The position numbers and the translations under genes were made by a program. The notes under the pieces are model-generated. The model was not told the DNA's origin, did no database searches, and was given only the letters and a program-made list of their open reading frames with translations. 64,000 bases of DNA, taken from assembly GCF_009754905.2 (NCBI RefSeq), contig NZ_CP066775.1, positions 1,302,001 through 1,366,000 of the forward strand, given 5' to 3'. Position 1 is the stretch's first letter, and the number at the start of each line of letters is the position of its first letter. The DNA is from Mucilaginibacter ginkgonis. GTDB taxonomy: Bacteria; Bacteroidota; Bacteroidia; Sphingobacteriales; Sphingobacteriaceae. Of this stretch, positions 17,924-25,517 are shown one piece after another.

Positions 17924-19072
17924 CTAAAGTAAGCCCTTTGTACTCGGTACTACCATATTATTCGCGTCACGACGTACGGCCATTTTAATGGCTTTGGCGA
18001 ATGCTTTGAATATTGCCTCTATTTTATGGTGTTCGTTTTGTCCTTCGGCTTTGATATTAAGGTTGCACTTAGCCGCATCGCTAAACGACTTAAAGAAATG
18101 ATAAAACATTTCTGTCGGCACATCGCCCACTTTTTCGCGTTTAAAATCAGCGTCCCAAACCAGCCAGCTGCGACCGCCAAAATCTATCGCAACCTGCGCC
18201 AGGCAATCGTCCATTGGCAGGCAAAAACCATAACGCTCAATACCACGCTTATCTCCTAACGCAGTAGCGAATACTTCGCCTAAAGCAATTGCTGTATCTT
18301 CTATAGTGTGGTGCTCATCTATATGCAAGTCACCTTTGGCGTCAATTTCCAGATCAATACTGCCGTGACGTGCGATCTGATCCAGCATGTGATCAAAGAA
18401 ATGCAGCCCGGTTTTTGCCTTTGCCTCGCCGGTGCCATCGAAATTTATCTTGATATAGATGTCAGTTTCTTTAGTGGTGCGACGGCGTTCGGCTACCCTT
18501 TCACCCAGCTTAAGAAATTCGTATATCTTTTGCCAGTCGGTAGTTTCCAGGGCTACAGTTTGCTTAATGGCCGCATTTTCTTCAGCAGAAAATTCGGCAT
18601 TGCCTAGGCCACTATTGTTATTTAGCCAAATGGCTTTACAGGCTAAATTTTTTGCCAGCAACACATCGTTTTTACGGTCGCCAATAACAAAAGAATTGGC
18701 CAGGTCATATTTTGCATCGTCAAAATACTCGGTCAACATTCCCGTGCCCGGCTTGCGTGTAGGGGCGTTATCTTTTGGGAAAGTGCGGTCTATATGAACG
18801 GCGGAAAATACAGCGCCTTCATTTGCAAACGTTTTGATGACCAGGTTTTGCACCGGCCAAAAGTTTTCATCCGGGTGGCTTATGGTTCCCAAACCGTCCT
18901 GGTTGCTTACCATCACCATTTCGAAATCCAGTTCCTGAGCGATGCGTGGCAAGTATTGCAGGGCTTTATTGTAAAACTCCAGCTTGTGAAAAGAATCGAT
19001 CTGCTGGTCTGCGCTTTCTTTTATCAGCGTACCGTCCCGGTCAATAAATAATATTTTCTTTAAGCCGCTCAT
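17924..19072 (-). CDS. hisB: Bifunctional histidinol-phosphatase / imidazoleglycerol-phosphate dehydratase
   Basis: A 382-residue fusion for two histidine steps. Residues 1-165 are a HAD phosphatase with the nucleophile motif [10 protein letters not shown], the Lys/Asp region [13 protein letters not shown] and [10 protein letters not shown]. Residues from about 190 are the dehydratase, with the manganese-binding His clusters [15 protein letters not shown] and [15 protein letters not shown], and the second repeat [11 protein letters not shown] and [15 protein letters not shown]. Both halves look intact. It overlaps hisC by four bases (ATGA), so the two are coupled. Confidence 0.96.
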   Translation of the reverse strand: MSGLKKILFIDRDGTLIKESADQQIDSFHKLEFYNKALQYLPRIAQELDFEMVMVSNQDGLGTISHPDENFWPVQNLVIKTFANEGAVFSAVHIDRTFPKDNAPTRKPGTGMLTEYFDDAKYDLANSFVIGDRKNDVLLAKNLACKAIWLNNNSGLGNAEFSAEENAAIKQTVALETTDWQKIYEFLKLGERVAERRRTTKETDIYIKINFDGTGEAKAKTGLHFFDHMLDQIARHGSIDLEIDAKGDLHIDEHHTIEDTAIALGEVFATALGDKRGIERYGFCLPMDDCLAQVAIDFGGRSWLVWDADFKREKVGDVPTEMFYHFFKSFSDAAKCNLNIKAEGQNEHHKIEAIFKAFAKAIKMAVRRDANNMVVPSTKGLL

Positions 19073-20115
19073 CTATACTGCTGTAAAGTTTCTAATAATT
19101 TTTTGTTTTCATCGGGCGTACCTATTGTTATTCGCAGCGAACCTTCACAAAGCTCCACACTAGTACGGTTACGAACAATGATACCATGCTCCACTAAAAA
19201 CCGGTAAATGCCGTTAGGGTCTGTAGTTTTAACCAAGATAAAATTGGCATCAGACGGGTAGATGTCCACTACAAATTCGAGGTTTTTCAGTTGAAGAACA
19301 AGATTATCCCGTTGCGCTAAAGTTTCTTTGATCCAAAGGTTTACGAGATCAGTATTCTGTAAGGCCTGCAATGCCAGCTGCTGCGAAGCTTCATTGATGT
19401 TGTAGGGCGGTTTAACCTTATTCATCACTTCGACGATCTCTTGACTAGCAAATGCCATACCTACACGCAAGGCGGCCAGGCCCCATGCTTTTGATAATGT
19501 TTGCAATACTACCAGATTGGCGTATTCTGTCAGTTCCTGAATAAAGGTCTTCTGCCGACTGAAATTGATATATGCCTCATCGACGACCACAATGCCATTA
19601 AAGTTTGCGAGGAGGGTTTCGATATCATCGCGATTTATGGAATTACCTGTAGGATTATTTGGCGAGCAAATGAAAATCAGTTTGGTATGTTCATCAATAA
19701 CCTCGGCTATACCTTCCAGGTTAAGCTGGTATTCTTCAGTAAGGTGCACTTTCTTGGTGGCAACGTCATTAATATTTGCCGACACTTCATACATTCCGTA
19801 AGTCGGTGGTACCAGTATCACGTTATCAATGCCGGGATTACAAAACGCACGAAAAAGAATGTCGATGGCCTCATCGCTGCCGTTTCCTAAAAAGATGTTT
19901 CGTGCAGGAACACCTTTGATCTCGCTTAAACGCAGCTTTACTTTATGCTGCAGCGGATCGGGGTAGCGGTTATATTGCTGCTCTAACGGCGAACCGTAGG
20001 CATTTTCGTTAGCATCCAGAAAAACGCTGGCCTCGCCTTTGAACTCGTCGCGTGCGGATGAGTAAGGCACCAGGTTTTTTATGTTTGGGCGAAGAATTTT
20101 ATTTATGTCGAACAT
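19069..20115 (-). CDS. hisC: Histidinol-phosphate aminotransferase HisC
   Basis: A 348-residue PLP enzyme of fold type I. The substrate-side opening [13 protein letters not shown], the [13 protein letters not shown] phosphate-side loop, the SPNNPTGN motif, VVDEAYINF and the PLP lysine in [13 protein letters not shown] are all present. It transfers an amino group from glutamate to imidazole acetol phosphate. Its end overlaps hisB by four bases; a 32-base gap separates it from the lipoprotein gene upstream. Confidence 0.96.
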   Translation of the reverse strand: MFDINKILRPNIKNLVPYSSARDEFKGEASVFLDANENAYGSPLEQQYNRYPDPLQHKVKLRLSEIKGVPARNIFLGNGSDEAIDILFRAFCNPGIDNVILVPPTYGMYEVSANINDVATKKVHLTEEYQLNLEGIAEVIDEHTKLIFICSPNNPTGNSINRDDIETLLANFNGIVVVDEAYINFSRQKTFIQELTEYANLVVLQTLSKAWGLAALRVGMAFASQEIVEVMNKVKPPYNINEASQQLALQALQNTDLVNLWIKETLAQRDNLVLQLKNLEFVVDIYPSDANFILVKTTDPNGIYRFLVEHGIIVRNRTSVELCEGSLRITIGTPDENKKLLETLQQYR

Positions 20116-20147
20116 GATAAATTACCAATATTGAAAGTCGCAGGACG

Positions 20148-20843
20148 TTAATTGTATGGCTTAAAATCGACGGAGAACTTTTTAATTTTGTCGTCGCCAC
20201 CGTAATAATATATAGTGTCGTTTTTTAGATAGGGATCGAGAAAATAACCGCTATCATCAGTTCCCATATCATCATCATACAAATAAATACTTTTGGTTTG
20301 CCTGGTTGCAAGATCCAGCTTTGATGCAAAAATTTTTTCCTTGCCAATAGAATCACTTTTAGTATGTTGCCAGTAGTAAATATTGCCGTTAATAACGCTT
20401 GGGGATGAAAAATAATTGTCGAAATTTGGAGCAATATCCTTTAATCTTTTTTTGATATTTTTATCTGTAATGACATAATCGGACAGATTTAAAAACAAAA
20501 AATTTTTCCGCTTATCTGACGCCTCAAAATCATACTTGGACATCGTTAACAATTCATAAAAGAAAATGCCCGGTGCTACTCTTTCTATGCCATACCCCAA
20601 AGATATCGTGTCTACTATGTTTTGACGATTTCTTACGATCGCGTACGTTCCGCCCATCGGCCCATTTTCAAATTCTCCTGTATCAATAACTAAATAACCT
20701 TCAGCCAAATAATATGGCTTGAAGGTCTTTAATTTGCCCCGTTGTGGTTTTATGTTTCTCGGAACCTTAGATAAATTTTTGGATGGTTGCCTGTTACAGG
20801 ATAAAATAATCAAACATGAAAATATAACCACGATGCTTTTCAT
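20148..20843 (-). CDS. Hypothetical lipoprotein inserted in the his operon
   Basis: A 231-residue protein with a lipoprotein signal (VVIFSCLIILSCNRQ, predicted lipidated Cys in the LSC box), so it should sit in a membrane facing the periplasm. The rest is beta-rich with repeated YxFL and YYW/YYGGDD segments; I recognise no family. Base composition is more A+T-rich than its his neighbours (many AAA, ATT, AAT codons), which suggests a later arrival. It lies between hisD (one base) and hisC (32 bases) and must be co-transcribed with them. No role in histidine synthesis is implied by sequence. Confidence 0.75.
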   Translation of the reverse strand: MKSIVVIFSCLIILSCNRQPSKNLSKVPRNIKPQRGKLKTFKPYYLAEGYLVIDTGEFENGPMGGTYAIVRNRQNIVDTISLGYGIERVAPGIFFYELLTMSKYDFEASDKRKNFLFLNLSDYVITDKNIKKRLKDIAPNFDNYFSSPSVINGNIYYWQHTKSDSIGKEKIFASKLDLATRQTKSIYLYDDDMGTDDSGYFLDPYLKNDTIYYYGGDDKIKKFSVDFKPYN

Positions 20844-20844
20844 A

Positions 20845-22140
20845 TTAACTGTTTAACCTCACACTCACCGCATTCTTATGCGCATCTAGTCCCTCCAGTT
20901 CCGCAAGCAGTTCAACCGCCGGACCAATGTTAATAATGCCTTCTTTATTGATATATTGAAAGGTGATCTTCTTTAAAAACGAGTCGACCGATACACCCGA
21001 GTAGGCTTTTGCATAAGCACTGGTTGGCAAGGTATGGTTGGTGCCCGATGCATAGTCACCAACACTTTCGGGCGACAGGTTACCTAAAAACACCGAGCCT
21101 GCGTTTATGATCTTATCAGTTATTTGCTGCCAGTTTTCAGTCGCCAGTATCAAATGCTCCGGCGCGTATAGATTGCTGAAGTCTATAGCCTGGCTCAAAT
21201 CATCGACCTGGATAGCATACGAATTAGCGATAGCCTTTGCGGCTATCTCAGCACGCGGAAGCGTGCTAATCTGCTTTTCTACTTCGGCAATTGCATTATC
21301 AATAATTTGCTGAGAAGTTGCCACCAAAACGGCTTGACTGTCGGGTCCGTGCTCACATTGTGCAAGCAGGTCTGCAGCGATAAAAATCGGGTTTGAGGTT
21401 TCATCGGCGATTACTAAAACTTCGGATGGCCCTGCCGGCATGTCAATGGCCGCAAGCGTGGTTGACTGGATGATGGTCTTGGCCTTTGTAACAAACTGGT
21501 TTCCGGGGCCAAATATCTTATCAACTTTCGAGATACTTTCAGTTCCGTAAGCCATAGCAGCGACAGCCTGGGCGCCGCCAACTAAATAAATCTTGTCGAT
21601 CCCTAAAAGTGTAGAAACAAAAGCAATGAAGGCGTTTATCTTACCATCCTTTTGCGGCGGCGAGCAAACCACAATTTCACGGCAACCCGCAATACGCGCC
21701 GGAATGCCGAGCATCAGCAGGGTAGAAGGCAGCACCGCCGAGCCACCCGGCACGTACAAACCAACCTTTTCGATTGGACGGTTTTCGCGCCAGCAAATAA
21801 CGCCGGGCATGGTCACAACCTTCTCTTCAGCCTTTAATTGGGTTTGGTGAAATTTGTAAATATTATCGTAAGCAAGCTTTAGTGCGTCTTTTTGTTCTGT
21901 GGAAACCGTCGAAGCCAGTTCAGCTATCTCGCTACCATCCAGGTACAGTTTATCAAGATCCACCTTATCAAATTGCGCGGCGTAGCTATACAAAGCAGCA
22001 TCACCGTTGTCGCGTACGTTTGCAATGATATCTTCAACAACCTGGCGGATCTCGTTAGCCGGATCAACATTACGTTGAACCAATGTTGTGATATCTGTTT
22101 TGCTTAAGTCGCTGTATTTGTATGTTTTCATTATTAACAA
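20845..22140 (-). CDS. hisD: Histidinol dehydrogenase HisD
   Basis: A 431-residue zinc enzyme making histidine from histidinol with two NAD. Family markers are VPGGSAVLPSTLLMLGIPA, DKIFGPGNQFVTKAK, IDMPAGPSEVLVIAD, the zinc/catalytic region CEHGPDSQAV and YAPEHLILA with the catalytic Glu-His. The first codons (MLIMKTYKYSDL) offer a second ATG three codons in, which is more likely the start. The upstream spacer to hisG is filled by a palindromic repeat. Confidence 0.97.
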   Translation of the reverse strand: MLIMKTYKYSDLSKTDITTLVQRNVDPANEIRQVVEDIIANVRDNGDAALYSYAAQFDKVDLDKLYLDGSEIAELASTVSTEQKDALKLAYDNIYKFHQTQLKAEEKVVTMPGVICWRENRPIEKVGLYVPGGSAVLPSTLLMLGIPARIAGCREIVVCSPPQKDGKINAFIAFVSTLLGIDKIYLVGGAQAVAAMAYGTESISKVDKIFGPGNQFVTKAKTIIQSTTLAAIDMPAGPSEVLVIADETSNPIFIAADLLAQCEHGPDSQAVLVATSQQIIDNAIAEVEKQISTLPRAEIAAKAIANSYAIQVDDLSQAIDFSNLYAPEHLILATENWQQITDKIINAGSVFLGNLSPESVGDYASGTNHTLPTSAYAKAYSGVSVDSFLKKITFQYINKEGIINIGPAVELLAELEGLDAHKNAVSVRLNS

Positions 22141-22143
22141 TCA

Positions 22144-22223
22144 TGTCATTGCGAGGAGCGAAGCGACGCGGCAATCTCAAAGGACAATTTTATGCTGGGA
22201 TTGCTTCGTGCCTCGCAATGACA
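22144..22223. repeat. Dispersed palindromic repeat, GTCATTGCGAGG family, copy 2
   Basis: An 80-bp element occupying almost the whole hisG-hisD spacer, with 13-bp perfect ends (TGTCATTGCGAGG / CCTCGCAATGACA). The block from GGCAATCTCA to the right end differs from copy 1 at only a couple of positions, so the two copies are close relatives although 4.3 kb apart. The copy is flanked by 3-4 bases on either side. Confidence 0.9.
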
Positions 22224-22227
22224 AAAA

Positions 22228-23079
22228 TTACAATATTATCTTCTCTATCGGCATTACTACAATTCCCTGCGCACCGGCTTGTTTTAAACCGGTAATCCGT
22301 TCCCAAAAATCGCGTTCGGGGATAACGGTATGCACTGCTACCCAGTTTGCTTCTGCCAAGGGAACAACCGTCGGGCTTTTTACGCCCGGAAGCAGGTCTA
22401 AAACTTTATCAAGATTGTCGCGATTGATATTCAGCACTACATATTTAGTTTCCTTCGCCCTCAATACTGATTGTACGCGCTGTATCAATTCCTGAATCAG
22501 CAATTCATTTTCAGAACCTTTGCGGCCTATCAATACCGCTTCCGACGACATTACATCCGCAAATGGCTTTAATCCGTTGCTTTTAAGTGTCCCGCCAGTC
22601 GAAACCAAGTCGCAAATCGCATCGCTCAAACCTAATCCCGGTGATATTTCTACAGAGCCCGAAATGGTGCGTATATCAGCGCTAATGCTGTTATCCTTTA
22701 AAAATTTGTCAAGGATAACAGGATAAGTGGTAGCAATGGAGCGACCCTCCAGTTGCTTAATATCCTCAATATCGCTGTTATTGGTAATGGCTATCTTTAA
22801 TGAGCATTTCCCAAAACCCAGTTTTTGCAGGTAAGCAACCTCGACTTCGGTTTCCTGGATCACGTTTTCGCCTACGATGCCTAAATCGGCAATACCATCC
22901 TGCACATATTCAGGAATGTCGTCATCGCGAAGAAAGAGAATTTCTAAAGGGAAATTTGATACAGGTGATATCAGCGAACTTTTGTAATTCTCGAAGTTGA
23001 GCCCGCAATTTTTTAGCAGTTCAACAGATTTCTCGTTAAGCCGACCCGATTTTTGGATCGCTATTTTTAATGTTTTCAA
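22228..23079 (-). CDS. hisG: ATP phosphoribosyltransferase HisG (long form)
   Basis: A 283-residue enzyme for the first committed step, joining ATP and PRPP; it is the normal target of feedback by histidine. The N-terminus LKIAIQKSGRL, the DLGIVGENV segment, and the PRPP loop DLVSTGGTLKSNGL are present. The C-terminal 75 residues are the ACT-like regulatory domain of the long form (SPTVVPLAEANWVAVHTVI), so HisZ is not needed. The start codon is TTG at 23077-23079; no ATG fits better. It is preceded by a leader peptide rich in histidine. Confidence 0.96.
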   Translation of the reverse strand: MKTLKIAIQKSGRLNEKSVELLKNCGLNFENYKSSLISPVSNFPLEILFLRDDDIPEYVQDGIADLGIVGENVIQETEVEVAYLQKLGFGKCSLKIAITNNSDIEDIKQLEGRSIATTYPVILDKFLKDNSISADIRTISGSVEISPGLGLSDAICDLVSTGGTLKSNGLKPFADVMSSEAVLIGRKGSENELLIQELIQRVQSVLRAKETKYVVLNINRDNLDKVLDLLPGVKSPTVVPLAEANWVAVHTVIPERDFWERITGLKQAGAQGIVVMPIEKIIL

Positions 23080-23100
23080 GATTGGAAGATTATTAAGCTA

Positions 23101-23131
23101 TAAAATAAATAAAGGATACACGTTTCGCGTA
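23101..23131 (-). terminator. Possible attenuator hairpin between the histidine leader peptide and hisG
   Basis: On the minus strand TACGCG-AAA-CGTGTA (complement of 23117-23131, one G-U pair) forms a short hairpin followed by a U-rich stretch (CCUUUAUUUAUUUUA). The second arm GTGTAT (23116-23121) could instead pair with ATACAC inside the leader reading frame (23188-23193). This alternation is what an attenuator needs, but the U tract is interrupted and no folding was computed. Confidence 0.35.
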
Positions 23132-23143
23132 GAAACAACACAA

Positions 23144-23206
23144 TTAATTCAACACCACATGGTGGTGATGATGCAGATGCAATTGGTGTGTATATAAATC
23201 CTTCAT
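23144..23206 (-). CDS. hisL: Histidine operon leader peptide (20 aa, seven His)
   Basis: ATG at 23206-23204 opens a 20-codon frame ending in TAA (23144-23146). Histidine occupies residues 7, 10 and 12-16, so five His codons are consecutive. The reading frame lies directly downstream of a good promoter and 65 bases before hisG. The codons CAC CAC CAT GTG GTG at residues 14-18 can form a CACCAC / GTGGTG hairpin that a stalled ribosome would cover. This is the layout of transcription-attenuation leader peptides in other bacteria: low His-tRNA stalls the ribosome and lets the operon be read. It is too short for ordinary gene finding. No Shine-Dalgarno is present, as usual here. Confidence 0.82.
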   Translation of the reverse strand: MKDLYTHQLHLHHHHHVVLN

Positions 23207-23234
23207 TTTATAGCAAACTTGTGGTGAGCTGCCG

Positions 23235-23265
23235 CAAATATATACAGTAATTCGTTAAATCAAAA
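23235..23265 (-). promoter_or_regulatory. Promoter of the histidine operon
   Basis: On the minus strand TTTTG (23261-23265) and TATATTTG (23235-23242) match the Bacteroidetes -33 and -7 elements with an 18-base spacer. Transcription should begin near 23228, about 22 bases before the leader peptide ATG, leaving a leader of about 150 bases before hisG. Confidence 0.7.
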
Positions 23266-23281
23266 TGATGTTTCAGGCTTG

Positions 23282-24793
23282 TTACCTTTCGGGCACATCA
23301 TACTGATAAATATCGCCATCATTAAAGTGCATTACGAGCTTTAAGTTTTGTTTTTGACGAATATCTTTCAGGCCAATCAATTCGGGGTTTGCCAAATCTT
23401 TAAACCAAATAAGGTAGTAATGGGGCAACTGGTAAAACTGATCGATGTCGTTATCAAAGTAAACATGCGGAAGCAATTTAACAGTGCGCTCGCCGGTAAA
23501 GAAATAAACCGCTTCGTACGCGTCGGAATAGATCGGCACATCAGTTTTAAAGAACTGACGGTGGCTTTTTAAATAATTGATCATTCCCGATTCTTTCCAG
23601 CTATCGTCTGTGTAGCCCGGCATACCATAATCGTATTGATCATCATAACGCTGGTAATCTATTTGGTACAATCTAAACTCTGTCCATAAAATGATGGCTA
23701 TCAGCGGTAAATATAACGCCCATTTTAAAAGTGGCTTCCATGAAACAGGTACGCTTATTATCCACCAGGTGAGTGCGATAAATAGTGAAATATACATCGG
23801 TGATAGCAAGCGGTTATTGATCTGCTCGTATCTTGAAAATGTGGATGACACGACGATAAACAAACCATAAACAACAGCGAATGCTGTTGCCAGCGTAACT
23901 AATTTGTTAGCTTTTCTTTTTATCAGCAGATAAATTAGCAGAGCAAACAGAATTATGAAAACGGCGGCTGCAGTAATGATATTTGCCGGTTTCAATAGTT
24001 CCGGGAGTGTTAACCAGTTTGCTATGGTCGCTCCGAAATAGGAGAGGTTATCTGCGAAACCGGTTATTGATTTTTCGCGCGGGCCGGTACTGTTACCGCT
24101 TAAAATGCGGTTGCGCACTAGATTCGCAATAAGTAAACTGCAGGAAATTATTGAGTAAATGATGATGGCTTTCCAGCGCTTTCTAAGCGGTATCGCGTCG
24201 TCAAATAAAAGTATCAATCCACCCGTGGCGATCACCGTTACTCCGGCATATCTGATCACCGCGCTTATTGCCGCAACGAAAGCGGCCAGTATTAAAGCGC
24301 TAACTGTACGCTTGTCAAGGTAATTGTTAAAGGCAAAAAAGAACACCAATATCCAAACCGTAAAAAGCGTTTCTGACCATAAATAGGTATAAACCTGCAG
24401 CAGCGCCTGGCTTAACAATATTGCAGCCAGCATAAGCCATTTGTAAATGATCGCCTTTGGCGCGTATGCCTGAATGATGATGCCGCTTAAAAGTATCAGC
24501 GTGCCGAATAAGATACCATCCAGCGCTGTACCGGTCATTATAGGGTCGACGCCGGTAATGAGGTAGATAATCCCTAAAAATATCGGGTAACCCAGCGGGA
24601 AATCTACTATAGGCTGGTTGTTAAAAAAGTTGAGCGTACCGTGGTCATGGATGTTTCGCGCCGTACTGATATACATAATCGCATCGGGCGATACGCCCAC
24701 ACCGCTATGGCGTGTAAACAGGTAGACAACAACAAAACCTATGATCGCAGCAATAGAAGAGTCGATATGTTTTACGAAGCTGGGTGCCAACAT
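23282..24793 (-). CDS. Polytopic membrane protein, glycosyltransferase-39/ArnT-like
   Basis: A 503-residue protein with about ten membrane helices and a C-terminal soluble region of about 130 residues. The early extracytoplasmic loop contains SPDAIMYISTARNIHDHG, and a later loop DFPLGYPIFLG, resembling the Asp-containing first loop and Pro-rich segment of GT-C fold enzymes that use polyprenyl-linked sugars. I see the general shape but not a diagnostic family motif. The gene starts two bases after the gmhB-like gene, so the two are co-transcribed; heptose-phosphate or glycan metabolism would be consistent. Substrate unknown. Confidence 0.7.
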   Translation of the reverse strand: MLAPSFVKHIDSSIAAIIGFVVVYLFTRHSGVGVSPDAIMYISTARNIHDHGTLNFFNNQPIVDFPLGYPIFLGIIYLITGVDPIMTGTALDGILFGTLILLSGIIIQAYAPKAIIYKWLMLAAILLSQALLQVYTYLWSETLFTVWILVFFFAFNNYLDKRTVSALILAAFVAAISAVIRYAGVTVIATGGLILLFDDAIPLRKRWKAIIIYSIISCSLLIANLVRNRILSGNSTGPREKSITGFADNLSYFGATIANWLTLPELLKPANIITAAAVFIILFALLIYLLIKRKANKLVTLATAFAVVYGLFIVVSSTFSRYEQINNRLLSPMYISLFIALTWWIISVPVSWKPLLKWALYLPLIAIILWTEFRLYQIDYQRYDDQYDYGMPGYTDDSWKESGMINYLKSHRQFFKTDVPIYSDAYEAVYFFTGERTVKLLPHVYFDNDIDQFYQLPHYYLIWFKDLANPELIGLKDIRQKQNLKLVMHFNDGDIYQYDVPER

Positions 24794-24795
24794 CG

Positions 24796-25332
24796 CTATA
24801 AGATTTGATCCGCTATTGAACTGATTGGCTGATCGCTATCTATCAAAATACCCTTAACACCAGCTTTGGTGCCTGCTTCCACATCGCGTTCGCGGTCGCC
24901 GATAAAGTAGGATATGGCAGGGTCTATGTCGTACTTATCTATCGCCTTTAACAGCATTCCGGGCTTTGGTTTACGGCAGTCACAATCGCCGGTAAAATCC
25001 GGGTGGTGCGGGCAATAAAATATATCCGTGAACTCAATACCTTTTTCTTGATAGCTCTGTCTTAAATGAGCATGCATTTCGGCCAGCTGATCTTCGTTGT
25101 ACCAACCTTTAGCCAGCCCACCCTGATTGGTTGCTACGATAAGCATGTAACCGCGATCCTGAAAATCTTTCAATACTTCAAAATTGTCGAGGATGTGAAA
25201 ATCTTCCACACGGCAAACGTAATCGCCCATTTCGCGGTTCAGAACGCCATCTCTGTCTAAAAATACTGCTTTGTTTGTGCCGGGCATGTAGTTTGAAGTT
25301 TCTGCAAAATTACATTTTAACAATTGCATCAT
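24796..25332 (-). CDS. gmhB: HAD-IIIA phosphatase, GmhB-like (D-glycero-D-manno-heptose 1,7-bisphosphate phosphatase)
   Basis: A HAD phosphatase with motif I AVFLDRDGVLN, motif II VATNQGG, and motif IV YFIGDRERDVEAGTKAG. The insert CPHHPDFTGDCDCRKPKPGM holds the Cys/His set that binds zinc in GmhB, and RKPKPGM supplies the motif III Lys. In LPS heptose synthesis the enzyme removes the C7 phosphate. The annotated start adds 15 residues (MMQLLKCNFAETSNY) ahead of MPGTNKAVFLDRDG; the inner ATG at about 25287 gives the usual length and is preferred. Histidinol-phosphatase is excluded because hisB already has one. Confidence 0.82.
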   Translation of the reverse strand: MMQLLKCNFAETSNYMPGTNKAVFLDRDGVLNREMGDYVCRVEDFHILDNFEVLKDFQDRGYMLIVATNQGGLAKGWYNEDQLAEMHAHLRQSYQEKGIEFTDIFYCPHHPDFTGDCDCRKPKPGMLLKAIDKYDIDPAISYFIGDRERDVEAGTKAGVKGILIDSDQPISSIADQIL

Positions 25333-25342
25333 TAAAAAGATT

Positions 25343-25409
25343 GAATACGATTGTAAGATTTGTAATTATCAAGTCATTAAATTTCCATATCCTTACAATC
25401 CAAGTATTC
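25343..25409. repeat. Long inverted repeat upstream of gltB
   Basis: GAATACGATTGTAAG at 25343-25357 is complementary to CTTACAATC plus GTATTC at 25392-25409, with a 3-base bulge and a 34-base loop. It lies 108 bases before the gltB ATG, in the otherwise A+T-rich spacer between the divergent gmhB-like gene and gltB. It could be an operator or an mRNA stem; there is no T run to make it a terminator. Confidence 0.45.
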
Positions 25410-25517
25410 GTTCTTTTAATTTTTAAGGATATTTTAAAAATAAGTAGGTAATTTTTATTAAAATATCAATTCACTAACTTCGGATTACAGACCTATTCAA
25501 AAACGGTTTTTTGACTC

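Noticed and set aside
19501-19890. A 129-residue frame antisense to hisC
   Set aside because: Wholly inside the intact hisC coding region; no recognisable protein pattern.
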